A DNA stretch of 64,000 nt, taken from positions 47,292-111,291 of the forward strand of contig JASANG010002236.1 in the NCBI GenBank assembly GCA_030248215.1. Direction: 5' to 3'. The DNA comes from Enoplolaimus lenunculus. Taxonomy: Eukaryota > Nematoda > Enoplea > Enoplida > Thoracostomopsidae. Shown here in pieces: positions 11,701-21,135 of this stretch. Under the pieces are notes generated by a model. That model saw only the letters and a program-made list of their open reading frames with translations. It made no database searches and had not been told where the DNA came from. The position numbers were made by a program, and so were the translations under genes. Position 1 is the first letter of the stretch. Every line of letters begins with the position of its first letter.

Positions 11701-12049
11701 ACCAATGGTATGCTTAACATTGGCGAGAAATTTCGGAAGGGGATAGGTGCCACCTATTTTTGTCCCTTGCATACACTCGTTGTCATTAACCATACTTTAG
11801 CCAACACCGCCGGAATATTTCGTTGAAAATATGACCGTTCCTGTAACATTGTTTGTTGGCGACCAAGACACACTTGCAGATCCAGAGGATGTCGCTCTTT
11901 TGATACCTCGCATCACTGCTCCGCTGACAGTTCGCGACTATACCGGTTTCAATCATGTCGATTTCATTTTTGGTCTACGCGCCCCAGCGGAAGTATACAC
12001 ACCAATCATTGAGACTATTCAAAAAGAAGAATTGAAAATACGGGAGTAA
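5621..12049 (+). CDS. Acid lipase (gastric/lysosomal lipase family), 3' six exons
   Basis: This gene encodes an alpha/beta-hydrolase of the LIPA/LIPF family, which hydrolyses triglycerides and cholesteryl esters in lysosomes or the gut lumen. Exons are 5621-5735, 6229-6385, 8818-8913, 9353-9583, 10715-10786 and 11801-12049, all with GT-AG borders and matching phases, giving about 305 residues. Diagnostic blocks in order are [31 protein letters not shown], the nucleophile elbow [38 protein letters not shown], the acid block [12 protein letters not shown] and the histidine block FNHVDFIFG. All three catalytic residues (Ser, Asp, His) are present. The family is usually about 400 residues, so the signal peptide and the first ~100 residues lie upstream, probably before the window. 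The introns are full of MITEs. Confidence 0.94.
5883..6100. mobile_element. GAGTC foldback MITE, copy 1
   Basis: A 218-bp near-palindrome flanked by TA on both sides (5881-5882 and 6101-6102). The arms read GGTGAGTCAAATTGACTCTC and its inverse. It contains five TGAGTCA/TGACTCA heptamers. It lies 128 bp upstream of the lipase exon that carries the catalytic serine. Confidence 0.85.
6229..6385 (+). CDS. Lipase exon b (catalytic serine)
   Basis: Acceptor TTTTTTAG, donor GTACAG. It encodes [20 protein letters not shown], then [17 protein letters not shown]. The Ser in GHSQG is the nucleophile. Confidence 0.95.
6439..6620. mobile_element. Fragment of CCGG-rich hAT-like MITE
   Basis: CAGGTTGCAGACCGG at the left is a variant of the CAGGGTGCAACCGG terminus. 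It is followed by CTCCGGTAAAATCGG-type blocks and a segment (6530-6600) that matches the inverse of 20520-20600. The right end is unclear. Confidence 0.45.
6807..7199. mobile_element. Foldback element with ~110-bp arms
   Basis: The left arm contains CTTCGTTATAG, GCATTTTCGTGTTCA and GCGGATCAGAAAATA. The right arm contains the inverses of all three in reverse order, ending CTATAACGAAGGAGAG. It lies in the second visible lipase intron. Mirror-image open frames on the two strands here are a consequence of the inverted arms, not genes. Confidence 0.65.
7736..8211 (+). repeat. Minisatellite, ~20-bp unit GGCGGGAAATTCAAATTTT
   Basis: More than twenty imperfect units lie in tandem within a lipase intron. 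Variants alternate between GGCGGGAAA, GGCGCGAAA and GGTGGGAAA, each followed by TTCAAATTTT. Confidence 0.85.
8818..8913 (+). CDS. Lipase exon c
   Basis: 96 nt, phase 0 on both sides, between ATTTCAG and GTAAGC. It encodes [20 protein letters not shown] and on to INIIK. FFALAPV is the conserved strand after the nucleophile helix. Confidence 0.9.
9353..9583 (+). CDS. Lipase exon d
   Basis: 231 nt, phase 0 on both sides, acceptor GTTTCAG, donor GTTAGA. It encodes [14 protein letters not shown], a pair of cysteines (VCGS...PLCL) as in the lid region of the family, and [17 protein letters not shown]. Confidence 0.93.
9600..9902 (+). mobile_element. TA-family MITE, 5'-truncated copy
   Basis: The right end is clear: CCCCCTCTTATTCGGG followed by TCACTACAC and then TA. 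Degenerate CCTAATT and CGTAAATG blocks from about 9600 align with the middle of the family consensus. The left terminus is missing. Confidence 0.65.
10230..10576 (+). mobile_element. GGCC-family MITE carrying a nested insertion
   Basis: It opens with GGCTCATGTTTCTTTT and closes with CCTAAAAGCAACATTGGC, the same layout as 15173-15399. It is interrupted by a second element at 10350-10523. The flanking 8-mers (GTTGTCTT and GTCATCTT) agree at six positions. Confidence 0.65.
10350..10523. mobile_element. hAT-like MITE nested in the GGCC element
   Basis: The ends are CAGTGCTGGCGG and CGCCGGCCCAG. The interior is GC-rich with GGGG and CCCC runs. The flanking 8-mers CTTTTAGC and GGTTTAGC agree at six of eight positions. 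Confidence 0.55.
10715..10786 (+). CDS. Lipase exon e
   Basis: 72 nt, phase 0 on both sides, AATTCAG acceptor and GTATGG donor. It encodes [20 protein letters not shown] and HYGQ, the segment that in mammalian lipases reads FDWGSSxxNxxHY. Confidence 0.92.
10787..11800. other. Last lipase intron, nothing recognised
   Basis: No repeat boundary or reading frame of note. The best minus-strand frame (11535-11753) has no family signature. Confidence 0.5.
11801..12049 (+). CDS. Lipase terminal exon (catalytic Asp and His)
   Basis: It begins after ACTTTAG and is phase 0. It encodes [20 protein letters not shown], then [11 protein letters not shown] with the acid residue and NHVDFIFG with the catalytic histidine. 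It ends KIRE and a TAA stop. Confidence 0.95.
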   Translation, partial: PTPPEYFVENMTVPVTLFVGDQDTLADPEDVALLIPRITAPLTVRDYTGFNHVDFIFGLRAPAEVYTPIIETIQKEELKIRE

Positions 12050-12379
12050 TGTGACGAACCAGGAACCAGCTAAATGACAAATTAAGCAATATACACATAG
12101 TTATTGGTCATGACAGATAGACTACGACTGGAACAAAGTCGTGCAAGGTTTACTGTTAAATTTTTGTTTAGAATTAAACCTTAGGGCTGACAAAATATAC
12201 GCATACGCAAACGTATTTAAGTATGACAATTCCAGGACAAACTTAGCTTTCAGGCGTTGGTTGAGATTTGCGTTTAGGCTTAAGCCTCAGGGGTTGGTTG
12301 GGTTTTTTACATTCTGGTTTGTTTATGGGCCTTTATAATATACCTTTGCTTGTTATTAGTTTTGACGCAACTTCAGGAC

Positions 12380-12385
12380 AATAAA
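12380..12385 (+). promoter_or_regulatory. Candidate poly(A) signal for the lipase
   Basis: First AATAAA downstream of the lipase stop, 331 nt away. Confidence 0.4.
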
Positions 12386-12497
12386 TTTATGGTAACATGA
12401 TTAATGGTGAAAAAATTGATCAATGAATCAATTAATTGCAATTTTACCTTTTAATTATAAGGATAAGGAAAAAGTTTATTTGGCTAAAAACCAAATT

Positions 12498-12693
12498 AGG
12501 GTTGCGCATTACTTGACGTCCGGTGACGTCCGTCACCACGCGTCACCCGTACGGCGCCGTCAGTCACCGTTCGTACCGTACGTTATCGTACGTGAGGTAT
12601 TTGCGTACGCTACCGCACGGTGACGGATGGCTCCGGATGGTACCGTGCGGGCAATGGACGGCGCCGCACGTCAATAAAAGTATAGCGCAATCT
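12498..12693. mobile_element. GC-rich CCGTCC foldback element, copy 1
   Basis: The left arm runs GCGCATTACTTGACGTCCGG and the right arm closes CGCACGTCAATAAAAGTATA. Between them are CCGTCCGTCACC and GTGACGGATGG variants on opposite sides of a short AT loop. It is strikingly GC-rich against its surroundings. A larger relative is at 58893-59312. Confidence 0.65.
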
Positions 12694-12887
12694 TTATAGG
12701 CACCGTGAGCTTAACCCAATGCATGAGCCTGAAAGCTGTTTATATTATGCGTTACGGAATTTTATCGTGACATCAGAATTAATATTTTGCGCTGTGCACA
12801 AAAAGAAATTTTGCATTCAACAGCAACATCTGAAATTTTTGACGTTTTCTATCCATTTGTAATCTTTTCATGACTCTTGTGTGTCAG

Positions 12888-13027
12888 GTTTGCTAACAAA
12901 TTTTCCACTCCTGGTCTCAAAATTGACCTTTGGTGTGCCTACAGCATGGATTTAACCTCAGCCGACAGTGTTCATTTTGGACACGAAATACCATCAATTA
13001 AGATTGGAGAATCATATTGCAGTTCGT
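12888..13027 (+). CDS. Candidate exon, unknown extracellular-type protein
   Basis: A 140-nt frame lies between a pyrimidine-rich acceptor (GTGTGTCAG) and GTAAGT. It is open in one frame only, phase 1 on both sides, and encodes FANKFSTPGLKIDLWCAYSM, then HFGHEIPSIKIGESYCSS. No family is recognised. The 1-1 phase and two cysteines would suit a secreted module. It may pair with the candidate exons at 15433-15627 and 20977-21062. No start codon exon was found, so this is tentative. Confidence 0.28.
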
Positions 13028-13590
13028 GTAAGTTAATTTAATTATATTGCAAAATGATTTGAATAAACGTTTTCTGACAAAATAGTTTTGCCCTGCGATA
13101 TGTTCATCTAAGCAACTCTCTTTCCAACTTGCAAACACCAAAGCCAATCATTTCAAAACTGCTCTTTTGCAGTACTAAAACAGGAGCGTATACAAAAAGA
13201 GAAATAGCGGGACATATCCTGCCGAAATGGTTGTGGCGACAATAAAAGACACATTTTAACATACTTTAAAATAAACTTCTGGATCTTTTACTCAAAAAAT
13301 TTTCTTGTATATGAGATTAGACCGTTCGGAACTGCGAATTCTTTGCTAAGCAAATGTGTGTGTGCGACACAGTTGGACAAGTGTGGGATTGGACTGTAAC
13401 GAGGTGCGTTGGGGTGTACTCGTGTACATATGGGGTCCAGAAAAAAATTTAAGTTAAAATGCTGTATCAAAAATAAATTAGCGTGCAAAAACCTAAGGAA
13501 ATGAATTTCTACCTCGCTTTTGCCAGATCCCATAGCTTCTGCATGGGTCGTGCTAAACATGGAGTACTTAACACTAACCGTAGTATCAAG

Positions 13591-13945
13591 CAGGGTATAG
13601 CCTGAGGTCTGTCTCCGGCAGAAAATCGACCTGCAGCTCGCGGTAGAATTCTTTTCGGGGGTTCCGGCAATTTCGAGTATGAAATTTTGCAGAATTTTCC
13701 GAAATTTGTTTATTTTGTGCGTATTGTTTCAATTTTTGATACAATTATAAGTGAGAAAATTGGTAAGATTTTGTAAAAAAATTGGCATGAAAACACAATA
13801 TTTAACAACATCTTACAAATATTTGCTTAAATTAGCGATTTAAAAATTTTAAGTGCTTATTTCACCCCACCCCAGCTTCATCTCGTGCTCCGGCAAGTTT
13901 TGTTGACTTCCGGCTCCGGTATTTTTCGCCTCCGGTTGCAACCTG
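13591..13945. mobile_element. hAT-like MITE (CAGGGT...ACCTG)
   Basis: The ends are CAGGGTATAGCC and CCGGTTGCAACCTG, with flanking 8-mers GTATCAAG and GTATCAAC matching at seven of eight positions. The sub-terminal regions are rich in CTCCGG and TTCCGG. Confidence 0.8.
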
Positions 13946-14292
13946 GTATCAACGATTCACAAAAATAATTAAAAACAGTCTAATTTGGCCGCGCTCGGGA
14001 ATGCCAAAATATAGCAGAGATGCAGAGGGAATGCTGTTGAAAAAAAACCAGCTCCTACAACACGCAATGCTACGAAGAGGGCGCAAGACAATGTCTTCAG
14101 GGGTACAAAAAAATTTTGTTTATCGTAGAATTCTTGTAATGCAGTCGTAAAAATTTTCCGAAGTGACAGGCGACTGTTCACAGCTTAACGGAACCGCCCG
14201 CCTCGTTGTACATGCGGGTCTTGCTGAATGAAAGAATAGTATAATCGGCATGCTGTAGGAGCAGGCCGTAGCTAGCTCACCGTACTGCGGGG

Positions 14293-14345
14293 CAGGGTGC
14301 AACTGAAATCATAAAATACCGGAACCGGAAAGTAAAAAGAATACC
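14293..14345. mobile_element. hAT-like MITE end fragment
   Basis: CAGGGTGCAACTGAAAT followed by ACCGGAACCGGAAAG matches the left end of 29531-29903. The right end is not visible. Confidence 0.5.
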
Positions 14346-14654
14346 GAAACATGAAATCAAAAAATGCACGGTGAAGAAAAAATTCATTTTTAACGCTATT
14401 TTATCGCTATTTAAAGGTGTAAACACACAATTTATGCGTATAAATCCAAAATTAAGAACAATATCAATAACAGCCGTATGTTAACACTTCTCACAAAATA
14501 AAAGGTCAATTGAGTTGTGTTGTTTCGTTTGTTTTAGTTGTGACATGTTTGTCCTCGCAAGTTTAGTAACAGGTTAAATTTTGTAATTCTTACGCTCGGC
14601 GTGCATAACAAGCATATTCCGGTGGCGTATAACATATTTTGTGTTTCGAGTCTA

Positions 14655-14917
14655 AAGCCCTATTCACACGTGCAATTTTTTGCTGCGAGTACTTGTAACT
14701 GCAACTTGCACTTGCAAGTTTTTTTCCAAAATCCCGTTCGAAAAACTTGCAGCTGCAAATAATTCATTAAAAATCAAAGCTAGAAATTTAGTTCACATGT
14801 GTGAATAACTATGCAATTTATATGCTTTCTTATTGGCTGATAAAAAAATCCAAGTTCTGTGTGCAATTTGCAGCTGCAAGTTCTAACAGCAAAAACTTGC
14901 ACGTGTGAATAGGGCTT
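14655..14917. mobile_element. MITE with AAGCCCTATTCACACG ends and TA target
   Basis: 263 bp. The ends AAGCCCTATTCACACGTGCA and the exact inverse lie between TA dinucleotides (14653-14654 and 14918-14919). Inner repeats of CTTGCAGCTGCAA and ACTTGCA make much of it self-complementary. Confidence 0.85.
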
Positions 14918-15172
14918 TACAGCTTTAATAAAAGTATGTTCGCAAGTGTTTTGATGTTATTTGTTATTAACACATACAAATTTGGTATCATTTAAATTGG
15001 AATTTTTTATTTCATAACTCTGGGATGTGTTATTTTGCTACTCAAAGTTAGCTGCAAAGCGTCTGAAATTACTTGTGTACTGCAGTGAGCAACCTGAGGC
15101 AAAAATACTGCAAAAGGTTTCCTATTAAACTGAAAGCATCGGATACTTATATTACAAAGATATAGATATAAT

Positions 15173-15399
15173 GGCCCATGTTACTTTTAGGGGCGTCCAG
15201 GTTTCTGTTGGGTCTTCGATTCTAGATTACATTTTTTGGTTAGGCTTAGGCTTTGTAACACATTTTTGCAACGCTTAGGCTTTGGAACACATTTTTGCAA
15301 CGCTTAGGCTTAGGCTTTGGAACACATTTTTGCAACGCTTAGGCTTGGGCTTAGGAATACGGTTAATCTACTGTTTCACCCCTAAAAGTAACATTGGCC
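15173..15399 (+). mobile_element. GGCC-family MITE, subfamily 1
   Basis: GGCCCATGTTACTTTTAGGG at the left and CCCTAAAAGTAACATTGGCC at the right. The flanking 8-mers GATATAAT and TATATAAT match at seven of eight. The middle has three tandem ~36-bp units containing CACATTTTTGCAACGC and TTAGGC repeats. Confidence 0.85.
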
Positions 15400-15432
15400 T
15401 ATATAATTATGATTTGTCACAATTATGAACAG

Positions 15433-15627
15433 TAGTCCTTAACACCATGTTTATTAACGTTATATGGTGCGTGAATTTTTCTGGTGGGACCAAAAAATTG
15501 TTCACCTGTACACCCGGTGTGTTTGTATGTTTGATTGGACCAATTAAACTTCCACTCAAACTAAGGAGTTTTAACTTTAGCCATACGGGAGAAAGTCATT
15601 ATGCTGGAATTTCATATTTCAGCTCTG
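15433..15627 (+). CDS. Candidate exon resembling the one at 12888-13027
   Basis: Open between AACAG and GTAAAG, phase 1 in and phase 1 out. It encodes TMFINVIWCVNFSGGTKKLF, then CTPGVFVCLIGPIKL and FSHTGESHYAGISYFSS. From TPG to the final SS it has the same length as the other candidate exon within a residue and shares F-x-TPG and S/I-S-Y-x-SS. The acceptor is weak, and an ATG at 15447 could instead be a start. Tentative. Confidence 0.22.
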
Positions 15628-15685
15628 GTAAAGGTAGTTAATAACATCTCTAACACAGCGGCATTAATTATTCCTTGCAAACACT

Positions 15686-15896
15686 GGCACATGTAACGAT
15701 CAGAAGCGGAACGTTTTTCTGAGCAACTAGAAAATAGTAGTTTTAAGCTTTAGACTAATTTTTTTGCTTGGCTTAATCTTGGGCTTAGGCTTTAGAAATA
15801 CGGTCATTTTTAAGCTTAGGTTTAGCCTTAAACTTACGCTTAGGAATATGCTTGATTGCTTATGCTACTGTTCCGTTACTGTTCTTTACATTGGCC
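15686..15896 (+). mobile_element. GGCC-family MITE with exact 8-bp duplication
   Basis: 211 bp from GGCACATGTAACGATC to GTTCTTTACATTGGCC. The target duplication CAAACACT is exact at 15678-15685 and 15897-15904. Several TTAGGCTT units lie inside. Confidence 0.9.
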
Positions 15897-16092
15897 CAAA
15901 CACTTATGGTAAATTACCTGTTAAAGGCCTATGGCCATAACTTAGGTCTTGAAAAGATATTTGGAATACGAATTGTAATAGCGTTTTGAGAATGAGAAAC
16001 TATTCCCTGCAAAAATGAATTCTGCAGTTTACGAAGATATACTCAGGAACGACATTGATCATCTTAGATCCCTAATTTAACCAATCGGATGT

Positions 16093-16264
16093 CCAGGGCC
16101 GGAGCAGCCACCCCCATACCCCCATTGAGAAGGGGCCCCCACCCTAACCGGTTGAAACAAAAACCGCTTAAGTTTTAAAATGCGACTGGCTTCTCGCTCG
16201 CGAGTTTAAGAGCCCCCACCCTCGAATTTAGGAGGAGACTCCACCCCTGCCTGCTCCGGCACTG
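16093..16264. mobile_element. hAT-like MITE (CAGGGCCGGAGCAG)
   Basis: 172 bp with inverted ends CAGGGCCGGAGCAG and CTGCTCCGGCACTG, then C-rich and G-rich sub-terminal runs. The flanks show no convincing duplication. Confidence 0.75.
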
Positions 16265-17012
16265 CGCTTGCCCATTCGTGGTTGTAAACATTTGAGGCAC
16301 ATAAATTTGGAAAATTAAGCACAACATCGTATATAATGTTTTCCCAAACCTGCTGGTGTTGTCACTGTTGAATATTAATATGATTTAAAATGACCCATGT
16401 TACGGATTTCTTGATTGACATTATAGGTTGTTAATATACCAGATATATTGGAATCTTTCAACATTCACTTCCGCAATCGTGAGCTTTTAGTTGAGGGTCA
16501 CAGGAGGCATAACGATGTACAGACTACGCAAAGACAATGTTCGTAACGACATTCTTGCAACGCTGTGAAAAAATTCTGGGCATGGATAGGAAAACTATAA
16601 AAGTTATTGTAACAGGGCGCCACCCTGCGCCCCCATAGTTGCGGCTTCGAACGTAACCATAACAGAACCACCAATTAGTTAACCGGTAACTTGCCCGCAC
16701 CTGTTTAGTAGTCTGAAATGTGTTCAAAGCGGTGATTTGGCTATAATCACATATGTTTTGGTGTTATTTATAACACTTTTGATTATGCGCTTTACATTTT
16801 GAATACAGCTTAGCAATGCGACGCAGGTTAACGGGTATTGCAGGTTGACAACTGCCGGGGAGTAGATTGCTGATTACAAACGTCACTCGGCCAATAATCG
16901 TTCAACAGAACTAAAATCTATCATATTGTGTTGTTATATTTCATTATCATCGCTGGAATTTGTTTTTTTTTCGTTTTTCTTGCGAATATTGCGGTGATCA
17001 AGGGGCTACTAG

Positions 17013-17387
17013 CAAAATGCAACCGGAGGTGAAAATTACCGGAGCCGGAGCGGAGGTCAACGACACTTGCCGGAGCCGGAGGTCAACGAAACTTGCCGGA
17101 GCCGGGGGTGAGGCGACATTAGGCAGTATTTGCCGGAGCTGGAGCCGGATATGAAACAAAATTAGCTAATAAGTTATAAGTGCTGTCTGTTTTACTAACT
17201 TTATCAATAATCAACCAAAATGTGGTCGCAAAATTATTTTTACACTGGCTTTTTAGAAATTAATCCAATTAAAACACTCCAAATTGCAATGACGTAAGAC
17301 ACAAACTCACTAAAAGTCCGAAACTTCAAAAAAAATTTAGAGCATGTGACTAACAAAATTTCCGGAGCCGCCTTCGGTTATACCTAA
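17013..17387. mobile_element. Degenerate CCGG-rich hAT-like MITE
   Basis: ATGCAACCGGAGGTGAAAAT is at the left and CCTTCGGTTATACCTA at the right. Repeated GGAGCCGGAG blocks match the layout of the CAGGGTGCAACCGG family. The ends have drifted. Confidence 0.6.
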
Positions 17388-17614
17388 TTATGTAAACGAT
17401 TTTGATCTGTTATATCTTATATAAAATATTTTTTTGCCAGACTAATTGTCTAAACAATTCCACTTTCGTGGAAGTGACGTTTTTTTCTAAATCAACCGGC
17501 GTTACGTCAACGGGCTTCACTCGGTGTCACTAGGAATTTATTGCAAATGCTTGTATGATAAACTTTATTTGATTCTTGCTCGTGAGTTTTCTTCGGGCAG
17601 TATATATCGCGCCC

Positions 17615-18060
17615 CAGTGCCGGAGCAGACATGGGTGGGCCACCCGTTATTGCCCTAGCCCGTGTTTGTCCATTAATGGCCGGATTTTGGAAATTTTTGC
17701 ATATTTGAGCTTCTAATAACCTCATGATTTTACACGCCTAAATTAGAGTTTATAAAATGTTCGACGTTTTAAGGTGCAGAGGTCCGTCCTTGTGACCCTA
17801 AAATTTTTAGTCAAAAAGTTTGACAAATCATATACCATTCGACGTAGCGTACGAAGCTGACTCAAATGATGTGAATTTTTTTGCAATCAAACGATTGGGT
17901 AATGAGTTATGGTCAAATAACTGATTTAGGACGCTGCCATCGATATGATACGGCGCCAAAACAATTATTTGACCATAACTTTTAGCCAAACGTCTTATCG
18001 CGGAAAATTTAAACCGAATATATTTGGCTCTTGTACTAATTCACGACAGTTAGGCTTTAG
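17615..18060. mobile_element. hAT-like element, CAGTGCCGGAGCAG subgroup (long form)
   Basis: The left end is CAGTGCCGGAGCAG. The body (TTTTGGAAATTTTTGCATAT, then GTCAAATAACTGATTT) is shared with 26337-26788. The right end is not resolved. Confidence 0.5.
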
Positions 18061-18086
18061 GTTGACGAAAACGATATCTACGCCTA

Positions 18087-18518
18087 CTGTAATGACTTGA
18101 ATAAAAAGAGGGGTAATAAAAGGGGGTCCCCATTTGAGTCCCAACCAATAGGAGTCCGTATCCATAATCAGAGTCAGTAAGCAGATTAAGTCCCTAAACC
18201 CTAATTAGAGTCCATAAATGTCACCCTAATTGTAGTGTATAAATGACTCCATGCGCAAATAAAGTTGAATTCCAAGCTTTAAAACATACTTAAGTTTTAA
18301 ATGTACCTTTCAAAAGTATAACCTTGCGTGTTCGCTCAAGTTTTTGATACAAGACAAACGTGTAATTCAACGGGAGTTGCAATACTGGATATATATCATT
18401 TAAGAAGGGTAACGGAGAGTGCGTTAAAAATAAATGACAGTCCGTAACCAAATAACCGGGGGGGTCCCTCTGGAGAGGCAAAATAAATATCAGCCCCCTC
18501 TTGTTCGGGTCACTACAC
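18087..18518 (+). mobile_element. TA-family MITE, full-length copy
   Basis: 432 bp, CTGTAATGACTTGAATA at the left and TTGTTCGGGTCACTACAC at the right, flanked by TA on both sides. The interior matches the family (GAGTCC, CCTAATTAGAGTCC, ATCGCTCAAG-like blocks). Confidence 0.9.
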
Positions 18519-19759
18519 TATGCCTTTACTTAAAAACATAAGCGTTGCCCTTGAAGGAAAGTAACCAGGAGCCGCTTTATTTAATACAATTGTGAAAAAT
18601 GAGGCAGATTATGGTAGATGCGGTATTGCAAAAATGCTGTAGTCCTCTAAATTTTGGTAATGTATGTATGATATGCCTAAACAACCCGAGATCGTGGAAG
18701 AGTGAATAAAAAAGTTTTCACCATTTTGTTGCAAAAAGTACTGAACTGTAGCGATTTTCACTGTTTCAAAACTACTTTTTAAAACGTGTTGCGTGTTTAA
18801 GCAAATATTTTGATATGTTAAGATTTACAACTAACGACGATAGCGCAAATTTTTTCGGAACTCGTTTTGTGCCCACACCGTATTTTTTTAACAATTTGGC
18901 TACAGCAAACATCTTGAGCTTAAGACAAAACCATTTCCATCGCAACCTTTTCAGCAATAGAACGCTGATGAGGGATTATATCCCCTGCTTTTCCCTAGTT
19001 CCACTACTTGCTAACTGGGTCATGTTGTTCGAAAAAACATTTTCCGCCCGATTGAACAAAGATAACTTTTTTGTCGCACGAGTGAAATAATGCTTGCATT
19101 GTAGTTTAAAATTGTTGATATGATCAAATCAAATGAACGGAATTTACATACGAATTTTTTTAAATACCAGAATAGTTAAATTTTGAAGAATTTTCAAATG
19201 AAAGTTCATCATTTGAGCGTAGGCGGTTTTCGGGAACAGTTTTGCAGCCACAATTTTTTATGGTGAGAATAGCTTCATGTAACAGGTTTTCCGCGCGAGC
19301 TTGAACAAATAATGAAAGAATTTTATTGCCCTCCAGTATCCATTAGGTTATTCTAAAGCTCGTCAGCGCCCCTGCTTTTGTGTTTCTGCAGAAATTTCGA
19401 GAGAAGATACCATTTAATTCTTATTGACAGCATCGGAATATTTTTAAAGGAACCGCTCAGTTCTATGATGTCAAATAATACAAGGTTTATGACACGGAAA
19501 TGAAAGACCACACGCGCTAAATCCTATAATTTATTACATATTGTTATCCAACGAAGATACAACTTGTAAAACTAGGAACGAATTCAAATGTGTTTAGTTG
19601 AAACGATTACTAGTTTAGATTGGATGTCCTAACATCTGTTACCGGACAAATTGTACATTGCGTGCTATTGAGATTAAGTTTCAGTAGATTGAACAGGTAC
19701 CTATATTATACAGTATTCACATATTGGCTTGGTTCACTTAAATTTTATGATATATTTAG
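18519..19759. other. Intergenic, no feature recognised
   Basis: AT-rich. The frame at 18815-19090 (91 codons) and the opposing frame have no family signature and no splice context that I trust. Confidence 0.4.
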
Positions 19760-20755
19760 CCGGGTGCAACCGGATGTCAAAAACTAACGGAGCAAGATAA
19801 TATCAGTACGCAGATTACAGTTCTTCTTCCCATGGCTTAAGGTAGCCCAAGGATTTACGTGACAAATTTTACATCACACGCACATGCATTTTTAACACTT
19901 TAACAACGCCGCTATTCTATGTTGTTGTGCGTTGCGTTAGGTTGAGTATTCGCTTGGCCACCGTTACTTTTAAGGGCGTCCAGTTTTCCGCAGGTACTCT
20001 ATGAAACAGAGGTGGCTAAGTTCAGGGATGTGAGTCTCGGCAAGTCTAAATATTTGGCAGTCTCGGTTTCTTTCTTGGTGGTTTGAAACCAACACTAGAA
20101 GCCGAGGATTCAGCAAATGCTGTATACCTGTAAAAAACAGAAGTTAATATTGTTGAAGCAAGTGATGTGTGATGAATATAATTTTGCTATGAATCTCTGA
20201 ATGTTCACAGTTACGCAATAATTAAGTGCAAATATTCTGAAAAACCACAAAAAACTTTGAAAACCACAAAGAACTACGAATTAGAAATAAATTTACTTTG
20301 AAATTTTTTTGTTTTTTGCTTATGATCAAAAGTTGACCGAGACCGGGACTTTTTATGGCCGGTTCCTGCCCATTCCTGTCTAGGATTAACGCGATTATTT
20401 TTGCTAAGTTTTAGGCTTAGTTTTTATTTAGACCCATTTTTACACTGAAGTTTACGCTTAGCCTTAGGAATAATAGGAAATAACACTCGTCATCTATATC
20501 TGATTTTCCAGCGTAATTGTAACCCAATAAAGATTGTGAATGTACACGGTCGCATGCAAACATTTACATTACATGTGTGACTGATAAAATATGTAAAAGT
20601 GTAAATCAGTTAGATGGTAGTTGGCATAAATACGAATGATGGTGTAAATTTTTTTAAGTTATTTAGAAAAACATACGGCAAGTTAAAATACATGGGTCGG
20701 AGCCGGATGTCGATTTTTTGTCGGAACCGTAGCCGTATTTCCGGTCGCACTTTGA
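19760..20755. mobile_element. Composite of MITE relics
   Basis: CGGGTGCAACCGGATGTC at 19760 and TTTCCGGTCGCAC near 20750 look like the two ends of a CCGG-rich hAT-like element. Inside are a GGCC-family left end (GGCCACCGTTACTTTTAAGG near 19957) and an apparent hAT-like piece opening CAGGGATGTGAGTCTCGG near 20023 and closing CCATTCCTG near 20379. The nesting order is inferred. Confidence 0.4.
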
Positions 20756-20976
20756 TTTTTAGGGTGTAAAATCTGTGTTTTTATACTCATAAATAGACAG
20801 ACAAAACCTCGCAAGTGAAGTAAGCGGTTTCAAATTAAAAAAATTGCAGTGCATGTTTTAATCTTGGGTCGGTCGGCTTGGGGAATGAATCTGCGAAACC
20901 ATACTGTTATATTACGAATTGTACGTTTGAGATTGTCAAAATATTCACTACATTAAATAAAATTTAGTTTTTCTAG

Positions 20977-21062
20977 GAGCGCAGTGTGCCCCCATCACTA
21001 CGTGTTTATTTGAATTTAATGGTTGTGGAAAAATGACATTTTTGAACAAACTGAAATTGTGA
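20977..21062 (+). CDS. Candidate terminal exon, cysteine-rich
   Basis: After TTTTTCTAG a frame entering at phase 1 encodes AQCAPITTCLFEFNGCGKMT, then FLNKLKL and a TGA stop. Its phase would accept the exons at 12888-13027 and 15433-15627. No AATAAA follows closely. A weak candidate. Confidence 0.18.
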
Positions 21063-21135
21063 TCACCTGTGCGTTTCATTTCCATACGCTGGTTGTTGAT
21101 ACTTTTCAGTTCTGGACCGACAACGTTTTAATGGT

